This document shows, one piece after another, positions 7,686-10,839 of a DNA stretch of 10,839 bases; the first letter of the stretch is position 1; every line of letters starts with the position of its first letter. The stretch is from an uncultured Bacteroides sp. (GTDB lineage Bacteria > Bacteroidota > Bacteroidia > Bacteroidales > Bacteroidaceae): positions 1 to 10,839 of the forward strand of contig NZ_CABUHK010000121.1 in assembly GCF_902491285.1 (NCBI RefSeq). The letters run 5' to 3'. Below the pieces are notes generated by a model, which worked only from the letters and a program-made list of their open reading frames with translations, made no database searches and was not told the DNA's origin. Position numbers and translations under genes: made by a program.

Positions 7686-8948
7686 TTAGGAAAACAGCAG
7701 CATGATGTTCAGCACCGATACGATAATCGCAATCGTATACAGCACAAACGTACTCCAGCGGCTATTCACATAATCCCCCATCACTTTTCGGGAAGAAGTC
7801 AGCCCCACCTGCAGAAACACCGTAAAGGGCAACTGGATACTAAGTATCATCTGTGAGATAATCAATCCCTTAAAAGGATCCCCGATAAAGAAAATCAATA
7901 ATAAGGCAATGCCCAAGGACAAAAGTACCCCCACCTGCGAGTGGCTGTCCCTGATATGATAAGACTCACCGAAAATACCCGCAAAGATAGAGCCTGCCGC
8001 CATCCCGCTTGTGATAGTCGACGAAATGCCCGCCATCAGCAGCGCCAACGCGAATACGATTGCGGCATTGCTCCCCAGCAACGGTTCGAGCAGCGATTTG
8101 GCCTGTTGCAACTCCTCCACCTGAATACCGCTTTTGAAGAAAGTGGCGGCAGCCAGCAGAATCATCGCACTGTTAATCGCCCAGCCTACAATCATCGAGA
8201 ACAACGTGTCAAACAACTCATACTTCAATACCTTCTTTATCGACGCGTCGTCTTTCTTGTTATACTCGTGGCTCTGTATCACTTCCGAATGGAGAAACAG
8301 ATTGTGAGGCATCACCACCGCTCCCAGCACACTCATGATAATCAGCATGCTTCCTTTCGGGAATGACGGAGTCACCCACCCCAGCGTTGCGGCCGGCCAG
8401 TCTATCTCTACGAGAAACAGCTCATAGATAAAAGAAAGCCCGATAACGGAAACGAACGCGATGATAGAACGTTCTATCTTCTTATACGAATTGGTGAAAA
8501 GCATGATGGAGACAAAAAGCGTTGTCAGTATAGCCCCCCATATGATAGGGATATCCAACAGCATCTCCAGTGCGATGGCGCCACCCAGAATCTCCGCCAA
8601 CGAAGTGGAGATAGAAGCCAGTACGGCCGTACCAAGTATGGGACGGGACACCCATTTGGGAGTATATTTAGTGGCCGCTTCCGACAGACAGAGTCCGGTC
8701 ACAATCCCCAGGTGGGCAACGTTGTGTTGAAGTACAATCAACATGACAGTAGACAGGGTGACCACCCAAAGCAGCGAATACCCGAATTCGGAACCGGCGG
8801 CGAAATTAGACGCCCAGTTTCCCGGATCAATAAATCCTACCGTCACCAAGAGTCCCGGCCCGATATATCTGAACACATCCAGTCCGCCCAAATAGCGTTT
8901 ATGGTCTTTGCGTTTTAAGTCTTGAAAAATATTCTTCATTTTTTGCAT
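7686..8948 (-). CDS. mntH: Nramp-family divalent metal transporter (MntH-like)
   Basis: 420 residues from the chosen start; an inner-membrane, proton-coupled importer of Mn2+ and Fe2+. The metal-binding motifs are intact: TM1 GFIDPGNWASN with DPGN at 41-44, and TM6 VVMPHNLFLHS with MPHN at 213-216. About 11 hydrophobic segments follow a basic N-terminal head (QDLKRKDHKRYLGG), as in LeuT-fold Nramp proteins. The frame is open up to 9041, but the extra 31 codons run across a perfect TATATTTG promoter box at 8965-8972, so the start is ATG 8948 (or ATG 8939 three codons later). The stop is 67 bp from the ATG of the C_GCAxxG_C_C gene. No obvious intrinsic terminator follows, only a T8 tract (7655-7662). 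Metal-dependent repression would be expected for such genes; a candidate operator is the inverted repeat around the promoter. Confidence 0.93.
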   Translation of the reverse strand: MQKMKNIFQDLKRKDHKRYLGGLDVFRYIGPGLLVTVGFIDPGNWASNFAAGSEFGYSLLWVVTLSTVMLIVLQHNVAHLGIVTGLCLSEAATKYTPKWVSRPILGTAVLASISTSLAEILGGAIALEMLLDIPIIWGAILTTLFVSIMLFTNSYKKIERSIIAFVSVIGLSFIYELFLVEIDWPAATLGWVTPSFPKGSMLIIMSVLGAVVMPHNLFLHSEVIQSHEYNKKDDASIKKVLKYELFDTLFSMIVGWAINSAMILLAAATFFKSGIQVEELQQAKSLLEPLLGSNAAIVFALALLMAGISSTITSGMAAGSIFAGIFGESYHIRDSHSQVGVLLSLGIALLLIFFIGDPFKGLIISQMILSIQLPFTVFLQVGLTSSRKVMGDYVNSRWSTFVLYTIAIIVSVLNIMLLFS

Positions 8949-8964
8949 AATAGTTTCTCCAGTA

Positions 8965-8972
8965 CAAATATA
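8965..8972 (-). promoter_or_regulatory. Promoter -7 element of mntH
   Basis: Minus strand reads TATATTTG, a perfect TAnnTTTG match. Predicted transcription starts near 8958, giving a leader of only about 10-20 nt before ATG 8948. No clear -33 box is visible. Confidence 0.75.
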
Positions 8973-9029
8973 CTTATAAATAACGACTGAAGTTCGGTTT
9001 TGGTTCAAAATACCGACAAGTAAGTATAT
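8968..9029. promoter_or_regulatory. Widely spaced perfect inverted repeat at the mntH promoter
   Basis: ATATACTTA (8968-8976) and TAAGTATAT (9021-9029) are perfect 9-bp reverse complements separated by 44 bp. The inner arm overlaps the mntH -7 box. It could be a pair of operator half-sites for a regulator acting on mntH, but the arms are AT-rich and short, so chance is a real possibility. Confidence 0.3.
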
Positions 9030-9034
9030 GAAAA

Positions 9035-9105
9035 CAGGCACGGATTACACGGACTTCACGGTTCCAAATCAATAAAAACCGTGTCATCCGTGTAATCCGT
9101 GCCTG
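9035..9105. repeat. Palindromic element built from 9-bp CACGG repeats
   Basis: A perfect 19-bp arm (9035-9053, CAGGCACGGATTACACGGA) pairs with 9087-9105. After a 3x3 internal loop, CACGGTT (9057-9063) pairs with AACCGTG (9077-9083) around a 13-nt loop. The left arm contains CACGG at 9039, 9048 and 9057, an exact 9-bp period, mirrored on the right arm. It lies in the non-coding gap between mntH and the TSCPD gene. Similar CACGGATTACACGGA-type intergenic palindromes are, from memory, scattered through Bacteroides genomes. No flanking target-site duplication is visible and it encodes nothing. Confidence 0.85.
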
Positions 9106-9117
9106 AGCAAAAACCAA

Positions 9118-9142
9118 AAGGGAGTTTTTTCGCCACTCCCTT
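9118..9142 (-). terminator. Intrinsic terminator of the pheT-yebC-TSCPD unit
   Basis: AAGGGAGT (minus strand 9142-9135) pairs with ACTCCCTT (9125-9118) around a 9-nt loop, and the transcript continues as TTGGTTTTTG. The hairpin starts 34 bp after the stop at 9177. Confidence 0.75.
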
Positions 9143-9176
9143 CCGATATAACTATAAAAAAGGGAAATCTTACCTG

Positions 9177-9422
9177 TTAATATCCCATCTCATGTAATGC
9201 ACGACATAACTGGTCGGGGCAAGACGTCGGTCGGCCGCCACAGCGTACACCTTCCAGCCTGGTAATCACCTCTTCCACTTTCATACCTTTTACCAGGCGT
9301 GAAAGCCCTTGCAGATTACCGTTGCATCCGCCCCAAAAGGCCACCTCCTTCACGACACCATCTTCCACATTCAGTTCGATGTTCGTGCTGCAAGTACCTT
9401 TTGTTTTATAAACATATTCCAT
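9177..9422 (-). CDS. Stand-alone TSCPD-domain protein (TIGR03905 type)
   Basis: 81 residues, essentially one domain. The TSCPD domain takes its name from a conserved motif seen here at 66-70; it also occurs at the C-terminus of vitamin B12-dependent ribonucleotide reductases, where its cysteines are thought to matter for metal binding or redox. This protein has the small free-standing form whose role is unknown. Visible motifs: GTCSTNIEL with Cys11, WGGCNGNLQGL with Cys33 and CGGRPTSCPDQLC with Cys61, Cys68 and Cys73. Together these give five conserved-looking cysteines. There is no signal peptide. It starts at ATG 9422, only 6 bp after the yebC stop, so it is cotranscribed with yebC and probably coupled in translation. 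The terminator at 9118-9142 closes the unit. Confidence 0.9.
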   Translation of the reverse strand: MEYVYKTKGTCSTNIELNVEDGVVKEVAFWGGCNGNLQGLSRLVKGMKVEEVITRLEGVRCGGRPTSCPDQLCRALHEMGY

Positions 9423-9428
9423 GGCAAT

Positions 9429-10163
9429 TTATTCCTCGCCTTCTGGTTTCATGTTTGTGTAAACAGTCTGCACGTCATCAAATTCTTCCAGACGTTCAAT
9501 CATCTTGTCCAGCGTCTCGCGTTGTTCGGGAGTCACATCCTTCATATCGTTCGGGATATAAGTAAAGTCTCCGCCGACATCTTCAAAACCACATTCTTCC
9601 AGATGCTTCTGAATAGCGGCATAACTCTTCGGGTCACCATAGATAGTGATTGTTCCTTCCTCTTCGTCCTCATCATATTCATCTTCCACGTCATAATCAA
9701 TCAGGTCAAGAATCAGTTCCTCCATATCCAGTCCGTCTTTCTTCTTGAAAGTGAACATACATTTGTGATCGAAAAGGAATGCCAGCGACCCCATTGTACC
9801 CAAGTTACCGCCGAACTTGTTAAATACCGAACGGACGTCGGCCACCGTACGGGTCGTGTTATCAGTCAACGTATCCACAAAGACAGCAATTCCGTGAGGG
9901 CCGTATCCTTCGTAAGTCATGCTCTTGTAGTCGCTCTGGTCTTTACCCATAGCGTTCTTGATGGCACGTTCGATATTATCCTTCGGCATATTCTCACGCT
10001 TACAAGTAGCGATAACCGAACGCAGGGTCGGGTTATTTTCAGGTTCCGGACCGCCTGCCTTTACAGCGATAGCGATCTGTTTGCCCAGTCTTGTGAATGT
10101 CTTAGCCATGTGGCCCCATCTTTTCAGTTTAGCGGCCTTTCTATATTCAAATGCTCTTCCCAT
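9429..10163 (-). CDS. yebC: YebC/PmpR/TACO1 family protein
   Basis: 244 residues, cytosolic. The family was long annotated as a transcriptional regulator; more recent work assigns members a role in translation, relieving ribosome stalling at proline-rich stretches, and the mitochondrial homologue TACO1 supports translation. Family landmarks: basic N-terminus through KTFTRLGKQI (21-30), GGPEPENNPTLRSVI (37-51), NMPKDNIERAI (58-68), the YEGYGPHGIAVFV segment (84-96) and the TDNTTRTVADVR segment (100-111). The N-terminus (MGRAFEYRKAAK) differs from the classical GHSKW start and is like that of other Bacteroidota. An acidic stretch rich in Asp and Glu occupies 156-169. It lies 40 bp after pheT and 6 bp before the TSCPD gene, so it is the middle gene of a probable operon with translation machinery, which fits the ribosome role. 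Confidence 0.93.
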   Translation of the reverse strand: MGRAFEYRKAAKLKRWGHMAKTFTRLGKQIAIAVKAGGPEPENNPTLRSVIATCKRENMPKDNIERAIKNAMGKDQSDYKSMTYEGYGPHGIAVFVDTLTDNTTRTVADVRSVFNKFGGNLGTMGSLAFLFDHKCMFTFKKKDGLDMEELILDLIDYDVEDEYDEDEEEGTITIYGDPKSYAAIQKHLEECGFEDVGGDFTYIPNDMKDVTPEQRETLDKMIERLEEFDDVQTVYTNMKPEGEE

Positions 10164-10203
10164 TGGTTTATATTTTTATAATAACAATTTTAAGTTTATC
10201 TGA

Positions 10204-10839
10204 TTATCTTAGTTTGGCGCCCAGTTTGTCTTCCAGATTCTTCACCAGTTTCGACATGATTTTGTCAATCATCTTGTCGTTCAATGTCTGGTTCTCATCC
10301 TGAAGCAGGAAGCTCACTGCATAGGATTTCTTGCCGGCTTCCAGATTCTTGCCTTCGTACACGTCAAAGAGTTCCACTTCTTTCAGCAGCTTCTTCTCCG
10401 TATCGAATGCAATCTTCTCGATTTCGGCAAACTGCACATTCTTGTCAAGCAACAAAGCCAGGTCGCGTTTCACAGCCGGGAACTTGGAGATTTCCTTGTA
10501 GCTGATCTTCACCGAACGGACAGCCTTCATAAGCTCCTTCCAGTTCAAGTCGGCGAAATAGACCTCATTGTCAATATCGAATGCTTTCAGCAACTTCTTA
10601 GTCACCACACCGAAAGATGCCAGGCGTTTGCCGCCCTTGGTATTTACAGAAAGCGCGGCTGCAAAAACATCATCGGTCAGGTTACCTACAACCAGGTTAT
10701 GCAGATCCAGTCCCAAACGTTTCAATACATTTTCGACATAAGCCTTCAATTCATAAACAGAGCTGTTCTCATCCGCATGTGCCCATGAGTTGGAAACCTT
10801 CTTACCGGTTACCCACAAGCCCAAGTGATAATCTTCCGA
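10204..10839 (-). CDS. pheT: Phenylalanyl-tRNA synthetase beta subunit, C-terminal part
   Basis: The frame is open to the window edge, so only the last 211 codons of a protein usually near 800 residues are here; the start lies beyond 10839. PheRS is an alpha2-beta2 enzyme that charges tRNA-Phe; the beta subunit carries B5, editing and anticodon-contacting domains. Visible first is the end of the synthetase-like core (WVTGKKVSNSW, then VVGNLTDDVFAAAL). The FDX-ACB anticodon-binding domain follows from about 10500 to the stop: KFPAVKRDLALL, ELFDVYEGKNL, GKKSYAVSFLLQDENQTLND and the terminal GAKLR, all typical of the family. No truncation or frameshift is visible. Downstream genes yebC and the TSCPD gene follow closely on the same strand. 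The pheS gene is not in view. Confidence 0.95.
   Translation of the reverse strand, partial: SEDYHLGLWVTGKKVSNSWAHADENSSVYELKAYVENVLKRLGLDLHNLVVGNLTDDVFAAALSVNTKGGKRLASFGVVTKKLLKAFDIDNEVYFADLNWKELMKAVRSVKISYKEISKFPAVKRDLALLLDKNVQFAEIEKIAFDTEKKLLKEVELFDVYEGKNLEAGKKSYAVSFLLQDENQTLNDKMIDKIMSKLVKNLEDKLGAKLR

Noticed and set aside
8949..9041. N-terminal extension of mntH starting at 9041
   Set aside because: The added 31 codons cross a perfect promoter -7 box, and the Nramp protein has a normal start at ATG 8948 with the DPGN motif in the usual position.
9035..9105. CRISPR-like reading of the regularly spaced CACGG units
   Set aside because: Units are 5-6 bp with a 9-bp period, arranged as a palindrome, with no spacers and no cas genes nearby.
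9035..9105. Insertion-sequence remnant or MITE with target-site duplication
   Set aside because: No direct duplication flanks the palindrome (only short A runs on both sides), and there is no transposase fragment.
10164..10203. Separate promoter for yebC between pheT and yebC
   Set aside because: The closest match (TAAAATTG on the minus strand) has a mismatch in the TTTG part within AT-rich DNA; cotranscription with pheT is the simpler reading.

Overview
The window looks like a chromosomal housekeeping segment from a member of the Bacteroidota, most likely Bacteroides or a close relative. Three things point there. The protein sequences (NhaA with a long cytoplasmic insert, a CPA-type antiporter, the Bacteroidota-style YebC and LepA, a DUF2582-type winged-helix protein) resemble that group. 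Four genes are preceded by perfect copies of the Bacteroides -7 promoter element TAnnTTTG. Strong Shine-Dalgarno sequences are absent. I see no plasmid, phage, integrase, transposase, tRNA, rRNA or CRISPR signal.

Layout. Plus strand: a 5'-truncated type I methionine aminopeptidase gene (1-848) shares one base with rmuC (848-2086). The two converge on a minus-strand block, and a long nested hairpin (2138-2202) sits at the junction as a probable bidirectional terminator. The rest is minus strand, listed here left to right: nhaA (2210-3529); a CPA-type cation/proton antiporter (3575-4753), transcribed first of the two and 45 bp from nhaA, so a likely two-gene ion-homeostasis operon; lepA (4894-6675) with its own promoter and intrinsic terminator; a small winged-helix protein (6805-7005), also a self-contained unit; a C_GCAxxG_C_C-type cysteine protein (7160-7618); an Nramp metal transporter, mntH (7686-8948); and a presumed pheT-yebC-TSCPD operon (9177-10839), of which only the end of pheT is inside the window.

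Functional picture. Protein maturation and translation dominate (Map, LepA/EF4, PheT, YebC), alongside DNA maintenance (RmuC), Na+/H+ and cation/H+ exchange (NhaA, CPA antiporter) and Mn2+/Fe2+ uptake (MntH). Two small cysteine-rich proteins of uncertain function (the C_GCAxxG_C_C protein and the TSCPD protein) are the least understood genes. For three genes the longest open frame starts at TTG or runs upstream over a promoter; I moved those starts to an internal ATG and give the reasons.

I found no convincing new multi-gene system. The most distinctive non-coding structure is a 71-bp imperfect palindrome at 9035-9105, built from three 9-bp-spaced CACGG units on one arm and their complements on the other. 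It lies between mntH and the TSCPD gene. A second, perfect 9-bp inverted repeat (8968-8976 / 9021-9029) overlaps the mntH promoter and is a candidate operator. No stretch above 300 bp lacks a gene; the longest gap is 8949-9176.
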